Of a stretch of 64,000 nucleotides of DNA, positions 7,538-16,009 are shown piece by piece. Every line of letters begins with the position of its first letter. Positions within the stretch are counted from its first letter, which is position 1. The notes under the pieces are model-generated. The model did not search any database. It worked only from the letters and a program-made list of their open reading frames with translations, and was not told the DNA's origin. The position numbers and the translations under genes were made by a program. Origin of the DNA: an uncultured Draconibacterium sp. (GTDB lineage Bacteria > Bacteroidota > Bacteroidia > Bacteroidales > Prolixibacteraceae); contig NZ_CAJXYQ010000010.1 of assembly GCF_913063105.1 (NCBI RefSeq), positions 62,001 to 126,000 on the forward strand, written 5' to 3'.

Positions 7538-9856
7538 CTATTTTTCTTCCCTGGTTTGCTGCATGGGATTTGAACCTCCGGAGTACCTGCCTCTTCCATA
7601 CCTCGATTTATACAGTTCGAAACGAGTAGCTTGTTTTTTCTCCGGCCAGAAGTTATTGTTTAAATCCGTATCGGCAGTCTCAAGGTAGGGGTCGAGCGAT
7701 ATTTGGCTAACTTCTTTATCAAACATAAAAACTTTCGATATTTCTACGTTGTTTTTCCGCCAGATTTCTGCCGGTATGCGTTGAATCTCTTCTGTTCCAT
7801 CAATAAATTCAAACTTTATTACCAAAGGCATAACAAGGCCTCCAATGTTTTTGAAATCAATTTGATAGAAATTAAGATTTGCGCCTAATAGTTGACGCTC
7901 TTCAGTAGTTAAACTTTTTAGAAATTTGTTGTACTGTTCCTTGTCTTTTTCAGTAACCTCGTAAGGGTTGTGGTGGGTGTAAAAGTCTTCAGCTACAGGG
8001 TTTTGCGACAGGTAAGTTTCACCGGCGGCCTGTTTGTTTCTGATTTTTGTGATGGAACTGTTTGCTACCTCCTCTGTACTTTCCTGCAAAGGCTTTTCAA
8101 TCTCGGGATTTTTAGTGCTTGCCTGATACCATTTTACCCGGTCAATGGCAATATCGCAATGATCGGTGGTGTAAAACCACCCCCGCCAAAACCAATCAAG
8201 ATCAACTCCCGATGCATCTTCCATTGTTCGGAAAAAGTCGGCCGGGGTTGGGTGCTTAAACATCCAGCGTTGGGCATATTCTTTAAAGGCATAATCAAAT
8301 AATTCGCGGCCCATAACTGTTTCTCGCAAAATATTTAATGCCACACACGGTTTTGAATAGGCGTTGCTGCCAAGGTTCCACACCGATTCGGAGTTGGTCA
8401 TTACGGGCGAAATAAAGTTCTTGTCACCACGCATATAAGGAACTATAGTGCTTGCAAATCCTTTAGAGGAAGGGTAGTTGGGCTCCCATTCCTGTTCCGT
8501 TAAAAACTGCACAAATGTGTTTAAGCCCTCGTCCATCCAGGTCCATTGGCGCTCGTCGGAGTTTACAATCATCGGGAAGAAATTATGGCCAACTTCATGT
8601 ATAATAACGCCAATCATTCCATATTTGGTGCGTTTGCTATAGGTTCCATCACTTTCCGGACGGCTTCCGTTAAAACAAATCATTGGGTATTCCATCCCAA
8701 TTCTGTCGGTATGTACCGAAATGGCTACGGGGTATGGATAATCAAAAGTAAATTTTGAGTATGTTTTTAGAGTATGAGCTACCACCCGGGTTGAGTATTG
8801 TTCCCAAAGCGGGTTGCCTTCTTTGGGGTAAAACGACATAGCCAACACCGTGCGGTCGTCAAATGGTACTGCCATGGCATCCCAAATAAATTTCCGTGAG
8901 CTGGCAAAGGCAAAGTCGCGCACGTTTTCGGCTTTAAATACCCATGTTTTTTCTTTTTTTGCTTTCGCTTTTTCTGCTTTTTCAGCTTCCTCCTGCGAAA
9001 CAATAAAAACTGGCGCATCAGCTTGTTTTGCTTTATTAAAACGCTTTTGCTGCTCATCGGTTAAAACTTCGCTGGTGTTTTGAATAAGTCCTGTTGTTCC
9101 AACAATATGATCAGCCGGAACCGTTATACTTACTTCGTAATCGCCAAAAGGCAGTGTAAATTCTCCTGTACCTAAAAACTGTTTGTGTTGCCAGCCTTCA
9201 ACTTCATTATATACGGCCATTCGCGGATAAAACTGGGCTATCGTATAAATGTAATTGTCCTCATTTTCAAAATATTCGTAACCCGAGCGGCCTCCATCTG
9301 TCATTCGGTTGTTAATATTGTACCACCATTTTACTTTAAACGAGAAAGTGTTTCCGGGCTGCAGCGGCTGCGGCAAATCAATGCGCATCATTGTTTTATT
9401 AACTGTTGACGGCAGGTCGTTTCCATTAATGTCGCGCACATAATCCAGTTTAAAACCACCATCAAAATCAGGCATCATTCTTTTTAGCTGCCTGTATGAA
9501 ACACGTTCGCTAAGTCCGGCTGTCATTGTTTTATACGTGTCAGAATCCATTGCCCGCATATTCTGATCGAGTTGCAGCCAAATGTATTTTAGCACGTCGG
9601 GTGATTGGTTGTGGTAGGTAACTATTTCTTCGCCAAAAATACGTTGGTTTTCGTCATCAAGCCGAATGTCGATTTTATAATCAGCCTTTTGTTGCCAGTA
9701 TTCATGGCCGGGAGCCCCCGATGCTGTGCGGTATACATTCGGGGTTGCCAATTCTTGTTTTAGTTGTCTGAATTTATTTTTATTCGTGTTTTCCTGAGCA
9801 ATTAAAAGTGTGCCAGAAAATATTAAAAAGCCAATAATAAAACAGATTTTTTTCAT
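7538..9856 (-). CDS. Secreted M1 family zinc metallopeptidase
   Basis: 772 residues with a Sec signal peptide (cleavage after about LLIAQ, residue 21), so periplasmic or surface-located. The gluzincin zinc site HEVGH is at about residue 421, with the third ligand Glu in WMDEGLNTF 19 residues on. The N-terminal beta-sandwich domain typical of M1 enzymes precedes it. The C-terminal 150 residues form an extra domain rich in charged residues, ending in a Gly/Arg-rich tail. Aminopeptidase activity is expected. A TACTTTTG -7 box lies on the minus strand at 9899-9906, about 43 bases before the ATG. Neighbouring HupE-like and DUF6702 genes accompany this peptidase in many Bacteroidota. Confidence 0.93.
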   Translation of the reverse strand: MKKICFIIGFLIFSGTLLIAQENTNKNKFRQLKQELATPNVYRTASGAPGHEYWQQKADYKIDIRLDDENQRIFGEEIVTYHNQSPDVLKYIWLQLDQNMRAMDSDTYKTMTAGLSERVSYRQLKRMMPDFDGGFKLDYVRDINGNDLPSTVNKTMMRIDLPQPLQPGNTFSFKVKWWYNINNRMTDGGRSGYEYFENEDNYIYTIAQFYPRMAVYNEVEGWQHKQFLGTGEFTLPFGDYEVSITVPADHIVGTTGLIQNTSEVLTDEQQKRFNKAKQADAPVFIVSQEEAEKAEKAKAKKEKTWVFKAENVRDFAFASSRKFIWDAMAVPFDDRTVLAMSFYPKEGNPLWEQYSTRVVAHTLKTYSKFTFDYPYPVAISVHTDRIGMEYPMICFNGSRPESDGTYSKRTKYGMIGVIIHEVGHNFFPMIVNSDERQWTWMDEGLNTFVQFLTEQEWEPNYPSSKGFASTIVPYMRGDKNFISPVMTNSESVWNLGSNAYSKPCVALNILRETVMGRELFDYAFKEYAQRWMFKHPTPADFFRTMEDASGVDLDWFWRGWFYTTDHCDIAIDRVKWYQASTKNPEIEKPLQESTEEVANSSITKIRNKQAAGETYLSQNPVAEDFYTHHNPYEVTEKDKEQYNKFLKSLTTEERQLLGANLNFYQIDFKNIGGLVMPLVIKFEFIDGTEEIQRIPAEIWRKNNVEISKVFMFDKEVSQISLDPYLETADTDLNNNFWPEKKQATRFELYKSRYGRGRYSGGSNPMQQTREEK

Positions 9857-9991
9857 TATGCAGTTAAACCCTTGGTGTTGTTATCAAAATGATAGATACA
9901 AAAGTAGCAATTGTTTATAGTTCTTGTACTTTTTACCATAAAAATTACTTATTGTTAAAACTTGTGTTGTTTTGTTTGAAAATGAGTTCAA

Positions 9992-10570
9992 TCAAAAGAG
10001 TGTCGGAGCTGTTTTTATTAATAGAACCACAGCAATTCCGAAAGCCATTCCTGAAACAAAAATTCGCCAAAAATCAGCTTTTACCCGAAATAGGTTCACA
10101 CTTAAAAAAAGTAGTGCAAAATACACCAGTAGAATTACAATCTGACCAAGCTCGAGTCCAATGTTGAATGCCAGTAGTGGGCTTAGAATATTTGACTCAC
10201 GTCCGAGCAGTTCTTTCAGGTAATTGGAAAAACCCATGCCATGAATAAGCCCAAAAAACAACGTGAGAATGTACACAAAACGGTTGTTTTTGGCTTTAAC
10301 CGGCAAAACATTGGCAATTGCCGTGGCTCCAATTGTGGCAGGAATAAGAAACTCGATAAGTGCTGGTGAAATTGTTAAAATATTAAGCGTTGATAATGCA
10401 AGGGTTACAGAGTGCCCCAATGTAAATGCGGTAATAAGTATCAGCACTTTTTTGAATTGAATAATACTATACCCGGCGCACAGTACCAGAACAAATACAA
10501 TATGGTCGTAACCGTTAATGTCTATGATATGTTTAAAACCCAGCTTGAGGTACAACTCGAATAAACTCAT
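9992..10570 (-). CDS. HupE/UreJ family membrane protein
   Basis: 192 residues with six or seven membrane helices. Family motifs are GYDHIVFVLVL near the N terminus, TLGHSVTLALS and the GLIHGMGFS motif with conserved His residues that probably bind a metal. HupE/UreJ proteins are putative nickel or cobalt permeases; in the Bacteroidota branch beside DUF6702 the substrate is not established. The start codon lies only 35 bases from that of the divergent DUF6702 gene, so the two must share a very compact promoter region. Confidence 0.88.
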   Translation of the reverse strand: MSLFELYLKLGFKHIIDINGYDHIVFVLVLCAGYSIIQFKKVLILITAFTLGHSVTLALSTLNILTISPALIEFLIPATIGATAIANVLPVKAKNNRFVYILTLFFGLIHGMGFSNYLKELLGRESNILSPLLAFNIGLELGQIVILLVYFALLFLSVNLFRVKADFWRIFVSGMAFGIAVVLLIKTAPTLF

Positions 10571-10591
10571 AAAATTTTTATTTTTGCCCCA

Positions 10592-10599
10592 TAATTTTG
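10592..10599 (+). promoter_or_regulatory. -7 box of a probably leaderless promoter for the DUF6702 gene
   Basis: TAATTTTG is an exact TAnnTTTG match ending 6 bases before the ATG at 10606, so the transcript would start at or next to the start codon. No -33 element at proper distance is visible; that position falls at the HupE start codon. Confidence 0.5.
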
Positions 10600-10605
10600 A
10601 AGGGC

Positions 10606-11118
10606 ATGAATTTAAATAAAATATTTGTTTCTCTGAGTTTTATTCTTTTTGCTACTATTTCAGCGTATTCGCATCCGTTTTATGTGAGTATTTGCCAGGT
10701 TGATTACAATGAACAGAACCGTTCGCTGGAAATATCGTTGAAAGTATTTGCCGATGACCTGCTCCTGGCTTTAGAACAAGAGGGACATAAAAAACTCTAC
10801 CTGGGTGAGGCAAAAGAGAATGAACGCACAGATGAATTTATATTTTCATACCTAAAAAATAAAATATATTTTACCGTTCATAACACGCATGTTCCCTATT
10901 ATTTTATCGGAAAAGAAGTAGAAAAAGAAGTGGTTTGGATTTATTTGGAAGCATCTGGTGTAAGCGATTTTGACAAGTTTGAAGTGGATTGTACTTTATT
11001 AACAGAGGTATATTCTGACCAACGCAATATTATTCAGCTTAGTAAAAATGGAATTATAAAGAACCTTTTGTTGGATATAAGAAAAACAACAGGAACACTT
11101 GAATTTAAAGAAAACTAA
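10606..11118 (+). CDS. DUF6702 family secreted protein
   Basis: 170 residues with a signal peptide ending near SAYSHPF. The motif HPFYVSICQVDYN directly after the signal peptide is the hallmark of DUF6702, followed by a beta-rich domain. Function unknown; the conserved His after processing and the link with a HupE-like metal permease suggest a role in metal or surface homeostasis (inference). I chose the ATG at 10606 over a TTG three codons upstream because it gives a standard signal peptide and follows the promoter element. Confidence 0.82.
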   Translation: MNLNKIFVSLSFILFATISAYSHPFYVSICQVDYNEQNRSLEISLKVFADDLLLALEQEGHKKLYLGEAKENERTDEFIFSYLKNKIYFTVHNTHVPYYFIGKEVEKEVVWIYLEASGVSDFDKFEVDCTLLTEVYSDQRNIIQLSKNGIIKNLLLDIRKTTGTLEFKEN

Positions 11119-11197
11119 AACTGCAATTACACTTATTGGAGTAGAGTAAGGTTTTGTGCCAGATAAATTTAACTTTGCTAATTAAATAAGCTTAAAA

Positions 11198-11578
11198 ATG
11201 AATCCGTTAGCAATTGTTGGAGCTTTTATTATAACCCTGTCGTTTTTGGCCTATGGAATTGGCAGTATTTCCTTAGTACGATTTAAAATTGTCGGAAATA
11301 TTGTGCTCATTTTTTTAACCATGGGTATTCTGTTCGATATTGCTGCCATTGTTTTAATGGTATTTGGAGCCCGGGGTACGCCTTTTACATTACACGGATT
11401 TCTGGGGGCTGCTGCATTTTTAATTATGCTGGTTGATGCGGTTTGGTGTTGGAAAGTATATTACAAAAACGGATTGGACAGTAAAGCTACCAACAAGCAT
11501 ATAAAATTTACCAAAGCAGCATACTTTTTTTGGGTAGTGGCTTATTTTACAGGATGTTTAATTATTTTATGGAGGTAA
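11198..11578 (+). CDS. HsmA-like (TIGR03987) four-helix membrane protein
   Basis: 126 residues, four membrane helices with almost no loops. The third helix starts with [15 protein letters not shown] and is followed by WCWK, matching the HGxLG pattern of the HsmA/TIGR03987 family, whose function is not well defined. A TAACTTTG -7 box lies at 11170-11177, 20 bases before the start. The end of this gene (TGGAGGTAA) carries the Shine-Dalgarno sequence GGAGG for the SUI1 gene, which starts two bases after the stop, so the two genes are translationally linked. Confidence 0.65.
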   Translation: MNPLAIVGAFIITLSFLAYGIGSISLVRFKIVGNIVLIFLTMGILFDIAAIVLMVFGARGTPFTLHGFLGAAAFLIMLVDAVWCWKVYYKNGLDSKATNKHIKFTKAAYFFWVVAYFTGCLIILWR

Positions 11579-11579
11579 T

Positions 11580-11924
11580 ATGTCGAACGACTGGAAAGAA
11601 CGTTTAGGGGTGGTTTTTTCAACCAATCCCGATTTTCAATACGATCAGGAAAAAGAAGAAGAGCAGGAAACATTGCCGGCAAAACAGCAGAATCTGCGGG
11701 TAATGCTCGACCGTAAAAAACGCAAAGGAAAAGCCGTAACATTGGTAACCGGATTTGAAGGTGCGGAAAACGATTTAAAAGACTTAGGTAAAAAGCTGAA
11801 GTCGAAATGTGGAGTAGGCGGCACGGTTAAAGATGGTGAAATTCTTATTCAGGGCGACTTTTGTACACGAGTAGTGGAGTTGCTTAAAGCCGATGGCTAC
11901 AAAGTAAAACGCTCGGGGGGATAA
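11580..11924 (+). CDS. SUI1/eIF1-related translation factor (YciH type)
   Basis: 114 residues. The C-terminal 80 residues form the SUI1 domain: [12 protein letters not shown], then [20 protein letters not shown] with the conserved CGxGGTVKDG loop. In E. coli YciH this loop discriminates initiation complexes. The N-terminal 40 residues are polar and probably flexible. This is one of the few genes in the window with a clear Shine-Dalgarno sequence (GGAGG, within the end of the preceding gene). Confidence 0.92.
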   Translation: MSNDWKERLGVVFSTNPDFQYDQEKEEEQETLPAKQQNLRVMLDRKKRKGKAVTLVTGFEGAENDLKDLGKKLKSKCGVGGTVKDGEILIQGDFCTRVVELLKADGYKVKRSGG

Positions 11925-11964
11925 AAAAAGCCCGCTCTTTTGTAAAATAAAGAGCGGGCTTTTT
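11925..11964. terminator. Bidirectional terminator
   Basis: AAAAAGCCCGCTCTTT pairs with AAAGAGCGGGCTTTTT. It lies between the SUI1 gene and the convergent tricorn-type protease and has T-runs on both strands. Confidence 0.9.
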
Positions 11965-11970
11965 GTTTGC

Positions 11971-14900
11971 TTAATTTACTTTAAAACCTTCCGGACGTTT
12001 CCAGCGCTGCGGAGCTGCCGGTTCCGGTTTCATTTCAAATTCCTTGCCTTTTAGTTTTTCAAGTGCAACTTCTACTGCTTTTTCCAGCTGAGGATCACGG
12101 CCTTGTAGAATTAATTTTGGTTCCTGAATCACTTCAATATCAGGGGCAACACCTTCCCCTTCAACAGCCCATTCTCCGTTAACATCGAAAAAGCCACCAC
12201 GGGGAGCCACAATTCGTCCACCATCAATTAATCGAGGGGTGTCCCAGGTGCCAACCAGTCCTCCCCATGTGCGTGTTCCAATTAGCGGCCCCAGATCTTT
12301 TGTTTTAAACATGTAAGGCAATAAGTCGCCACCCGAGCCGGCACGTTCGTTAATTATCATCACTTTTGGTCCCCAAATTCCGGCCATCGGAGTTGTCCAT
12401 GGTCGGTTATTGTTGGCTTTACTGTTAAAATAGCCAAGTAGGGTACGGCTCATCACATCAATCATATAATCGGCAGCTGAACCGCCTCCGTTGTTTCGTT
12501 CGTCCAGAATTACTCCTTTTTTATCCTGCTGAGCGAAGTAATAACGATTGAATGATGAAAATCCACTTCCTCCGGTGTTTGGCAGATAGACATAGGCCAA
12601 TTTTCCGCCTGAGAGCTCATCAACCTTTCTGCGGTTTCCTTCAATCCAGTCGATTGAGCGTAAGCTTCTTTCGCTTGAAATTGGTTCAACTGTTATTTCT
12701 TCTGCATTTTCAAGTGAAGTTGTAGATCCGATTTTTAATGTTGTTTGCCTACCCGAGGTTTGCTCAAACAAGCTGTATGGGTTAGTAGGAGCTCTTAATT
12801 CCACTCCGTTAACAGCCAGCAGGTAATCGCCCTCTTTAACGGCCATCCCTGGTGCGGCAAGAGGCGCTTTTGTGGAAGGATTCCAGCTTTCGCCATTGTA
12901 AATTTTGACAATTTTATAATAGCCGTTTTCTTCCGCAAGGTCGCAACCTAAAAGGCCTATCGGAATGCGGTCGATATCAGGCATATCGCCACCTGCAACA
13001 TACGAATGACCAATGGCAACTTCTCCACTGATTATATCGATAATATAATTCATATCGGTTCTGTGGCGGGCATGTTTTACCCAGGGCGAATACCAGTCGT
13101 AAATGGCATCCCATGGAGCTCCGTGTACATTGTCAACATAAAGGAAATCGCGCATAAAACGCCATGAATCATCAAAAAGTTGCTGGTATTCTTCTGCAGG
13201 AATTACCTTTACTTTCATGTTGGTTTTTAGCCCTCCATCGCCGTTTTTAGGTTTTCCTCCTGTGCCTGCAATACTCCAGTTGCTCCCTTTTTGGTAGAGA
13301 ATATTTTTACGGTCGGTAGAACTTACAACAGACGTTACGTCGCCTAAGAATTCTTCTGCCTTATTTTCTTCAGTTTCGTATTTATGAATAGTTACTCCGC
13401 GTTTATGCGGTACTACTTCTGCAACAAAAACGGTATTTTCCGGACCCTGAACTAAAGCTCTGTAGTTTCTGTCGGGCATATTTAATGATACTATTCGCTC
13501 TGAAATTCCATCCATATCGATAACAACATCTTCCGTTTTGTCGTCTTTGTCCGACTCCTTTTTGTCATTGTCGCCATTTTCATCTTCGTTTTCATTTTTA
13601 TCCTTTACCTCTTCGTCGTCGCTGTTTGGCAAAATTGGCGACTCATCATCTTTCGACAAAACAATGCAATAAAGGCTTCTGGTCACATCCGGATCATAAG
13701 AACTCATGTCGAGCCATCCGGTTGCAAGTCCGTAATTTGTACTGGCCAAAATGTACATGTATTTTCCGCTGGCATCCCAGGCTGGAGTGAGCACATCAGC
13801 CATCCCGTCAGTTAGCTGGAAAGTCTGTTGCGTTTCGATATTGTAAACAAAAATGGCTTTAAAACTACTATTTAACTGCCGGGCATACGCAATCCATTTG
13901 CTATCGGGCGACCAAACCGGTTGCATTTCGCGGTTAGGGTGTGCAAAAATATCGGTTCCAACTCTGGTAACTGTTTCCGATTCCAGTTCAATAACCCAAA
14001 TGTTATAATCGGTATCGGTGAAGGTAATTCTTTTACCGTCGGGCGACCATTCGGGGCGGAAGTAAAAGGTTGGGTTCTCCAGCGTATAAGTTTTTTTATT
14101 CTGACCGAACTGATCGGCAACAACGAGTTTGTACTCTCCACTTGCGTCGTTAAACCAGGCAATTTTGTCTCCCTCGGGCGACCAGGCCGGATAACGGTCG
14201 GCAATGCCCGAAGTGTTGGTAATGTTGCGCCAGGTTCCTTTTTCTTTTGGAACCGTGAAAATTTCACCACGGTATTCAAAAACAGCTCTTTTTCCGTTTG
14301 GCGAAATATTTGGATTAGTTAGGTTTCTTCCACTAACACTTTCCCAACGTTCGCGGGCAAAATTCATATCGCCTTTAACATTTATAACCAACTGTTTGTC
14401 TTCGCCATTTTTAGGATTTAGCAAATGAAGGTAGCCACCACATTCGTAAACTATTGCATCTTTACACGCATCAAGACTTTTTATATCGAATTGGGCTTGT
14501 TGCGTATGCTGTTTTTCTTGTTTTGTTTTTGGATCGAAAGACCAGATATTACTGGCATAGTCGCGTTCCGACAAGTAAAATACTTTGTTGTTGAACCACA
14601 CCGGATCGAGATGGCGCTCGCCGGTGGGCTGGGGAGTTCGCAGCAGTTCTTTTGTTTTCATGTTTACAATCCATACCGGCATGGCCTGACCGCCACGGTA
14701 GTTGCGCCACTCCGGATCCCAGAAGGTAATAGGAATGTAGGCGATGTGCTTTCCATCGGGTGATAATTCGCCAAAAGCTGCACGTGGAATGTCAAGCGCT
14801 TCAGGCAAACCGTCCTTAGGCGAAACAGTAAAAAACTTGTTGGTTTGTGTTGGGCGTGCTTCTCTTCCGGAACGAAAGAGCACTTTGCCTTCGGGAGTCC

Positions 14901-15237
14901 AACCCTGAACAATATCGGCACCCGGATGCCAGGTAAGCCGTTGTGGCGAACCTCCGGTGGAAGGAATTACATAAACATCGGTATTGCCGTCGTACTGCGC
15001 CGAAAAGGCAATCCATTTTTCATCGTTTGAGAAATGAGGATTCGATTCTTCTCCTTCGTTGCTTGTTAAACGAATGGCATCGCCGCCATTTCTGTCAACT
15101 TTCCAAAGGTCGTTGGCATAAACAAAAACAATACTTTCTGAAGAAATTGTTGGCTGACGTAGCAATTGTGTACCTTGTGCATTGGCATAAGAGGCAAAAA
15201 CAAACATCAGCAAAAGTAATGACGTTAAAATTTTCAT
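11971..15237 (-). CDS. Tricorn-type S41 family protease
   Basis: 1088 residues with a Sec signal peptide (about 1-20), so periplasmic, unlike archaeal cytoplasmic tricorn. Order of parts: two WD40/TolB-like beta-propellers (about 30-330 and 330-530) with repeated SPDGKxI/W motifs, an Asp/Glu/Lys-rich low-complexity linker (about 540-570), the C1 helical domain with catalytic His in DNVHGAPWD (about 705), a PDZ domain (about 770-850), and the S41 catalytic part with the nucleophile Ser in ERAGSGGD (about 967). It should degrade peptides to short fragments. The length is close to that of tricorn. The acidic linker is likely flexible and is the least conserved part. Confidence 0.94.
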   Translation of the reverse strand: MKILTSLLLLMFVFASYANAQGTQLLRQPTISSESIVFVYANDLWKVDRNGGDAIRLTSNEGEESNPHFSNDEKWIAFSAQYDGNTDVYVIPSTGGSPQRLTWHPGADIVQGWTPEGKVLFRSGREARPTQTNKFFTVSPKDGLPEALDIPRAAFGELSPDGKHIAYIPITFWDPEWRNYRGGQAMPVWIVNMKTKELLRTPQPTGERHLDPVWFNNKVFYLSERDYASNIWSFDPKTKQEKQHTQQAQFDIKSLDACKDAIVYECGGYLHLLNPKNGEDKQLVINVKGDMNFARERWESVSGRNLTNPNISPNGKRAVFEYRGEIFTVPKEKGTWRNITNTSGIADRYPAWSPEGDKIAWFNDASGEYKLVVADQFGQNKKTYTLENPTFYFRPEWSPDGKRITFTDTDYNIWVIELESETVTRVGTDIFAHPNREMQPVWSPDSKWIAYARQLNSSFKAIFVYNIETQQTFQLTDGMADVLTPAWDASGKYMYILASTNYGLATGWLDMSSYDPDVTRSLYCIVLSKDDESPILPNSDDEEVKDKNENEDENGDNDKKESDKDDKTEDVVIDMDGISERIVSLNMPDRNYRALVQGPENTVFVAEVVPHKRGVTIHKYETEENKAEEFLGDVTSVVSSTDRKNILYQKGSNWSIAGTGGKPKNGDGGLKTNMKVKVIPAEEYQQLFDDSWRFMRDFLYVDNVHGAPWDAIYDWYSPWVKHARHRTDMNYIIDIISGEVAIGHSYVAGGDMPDIDRIPIGLLGCDLAEENGYYKIVKIYNGESWNPSTKAPLAAPGMAVKEGDYLLAVNGVELRAPTNPYSLFEQTSGRQTTLKIGSTTSLENAEEITVEPISSERSLRSIDWIEGNRRKVDELSGGKLAYVYLPNTGGSGFSSFNRYYFAQQDKKGVILDERNNGGGSAADYMIDVMSRTLLGYFNSKANNNRPWTTPMAGIWGPKVMIINERAGSGGDLLPYMFKTKDLGPLIGTRTWGGLVGTWDTPRLIDGGRIVAPRGGFFDVNGEWAVEGEGVAPDIEVIQEPKLILQGRDPQLEKAVEVALEKLKGKEFEMKPEPAAPQRWKRPEGFKVN

Positions 15238-15443
15238 AGATCTGTTATTTGAATATTTGTGTGAATCATCTGATATGTTGAGAAAGTCATTTGGTGCATA
15301 TAATGTTCATTGGAACACACTATTTGACGCCTGTTAAACTAAATGATTACAATTTGAAGGTATAAATTTTTGAATGAACAGGGAAATGGACTGGATGGAA
15401 GAATAGCCTGTGTAAAAAAATTGTGGTTTTTATCTGTTGGGGG

Positions 15444-15477
15444 CAAAAAAAAAGGCCTCCGTAAACGGAGACCTTTT
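15444..15477 (-). terminator. Intrinsic terminator after rplS
   Basis: On the minus strand AAAGGTCTCCG pairs with CGGAGGCCTTT around a TTTA loop with one mismatch, followed by nine T residues. It lies just after the rplS stop codon. Confidence 0.88.
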
Positions 15478-15496
15478 TAGTATCGTGAATTTCGAT

Positions 15497-15844
15497 TTAG
15501 AATCTTTTTTCTTTGATACGGGCTTTTTTACCGGTTAAGCCACGTAAGTAGAAGATACGCTTACGACGCACACTACCGCGTTTGTTTATTTCAATACTTT
15601 CAATGAAAGGTGAACTGATTGGGAAAATTCTTTCAACACCAATGTTACCTGACATTTTGCGGATGGTAAAAGTTTTTGTATTTCCTCTTCCACGAACCTG
15701 AATAACCACACCGCGGAATTTCTGAATTCTTTCTTTGTTACCTTCCTTAATTTTGTAGCTAACGGTGATGGTATCACCTGCTTTGAATTCCGGGTGGTTT
15801 ACTTCCACCTCAAATTCTTTTTCTACTAATTTAACTAAGTCCAT
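15497..15844 (-). CDS. rplS: 50S ribosomal protein L19
   Basis: 115-residue L19 protein of the large ribosomal subunit, located at the interface with the 30S subunit. Conserved parts are [28 protein letters not shown] and the basic C terminus [25 protein letters not shown]. The start at 15844 gives the standard MDLVKLVE N terminus; an upstream in-frame ATG would add 20 residues not seen in L19 proteins. It has its own promoter, a leader of about 65 bases and its own terminator, so it is monocistronic. Confidence 0.97.
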   Translation of the reverse strand: MDLVKLVEKEFEVEVNHPEFKAGDTITVSYKIKEGNKERIQKFRGVVIQVRGRGNTKTFTIRKMSGNIGVERIFPISSPFIESIEINKRGSVRRKRIFYLRGLTGKKARIKEKRF

Positions 15845-15915
15845 TTTCTTAATTTTTAATAAGTTGGCAATGTATCCTTTTGTTTTTAAGGACAGAGATT
15901 GCATTAAATCGGCTG

Positions 15916-15945
15916 CAAAAATAGTGTTTTTTTCAATACCTCAAA
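15916..15945 (-). promoter_or_regulatory. Promoter of rplS (TTTG-N18-TATTTTTG)
   Basis: On the minus strand a -33 TTTG (15942-15945) is followed after 18 bases by TATTTTTG (15916-15923), a full match to the Bacteroidota promoter pattern. Transcription should start about 65 bases before the rplS ATG. The leader contains a small hairpin, TCCTT pairing with AAGGA. Confidence 0.65.
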
Positions 15946-16009
15946 CTTATTTGAGCTTTATTTTCAATTACACAATTGGTTTTCAGTGTTAAAAGAAAAC
16001 AACATGGCA

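Noticed and set aside
13872..14279. Minus-strand 135-residue ORF inside the tricorn-type gene
   Set aside because: Out-of-frame shadow of beta-propeller repeats; Pro/Arg-rich composition typical of frame-shifted reading.
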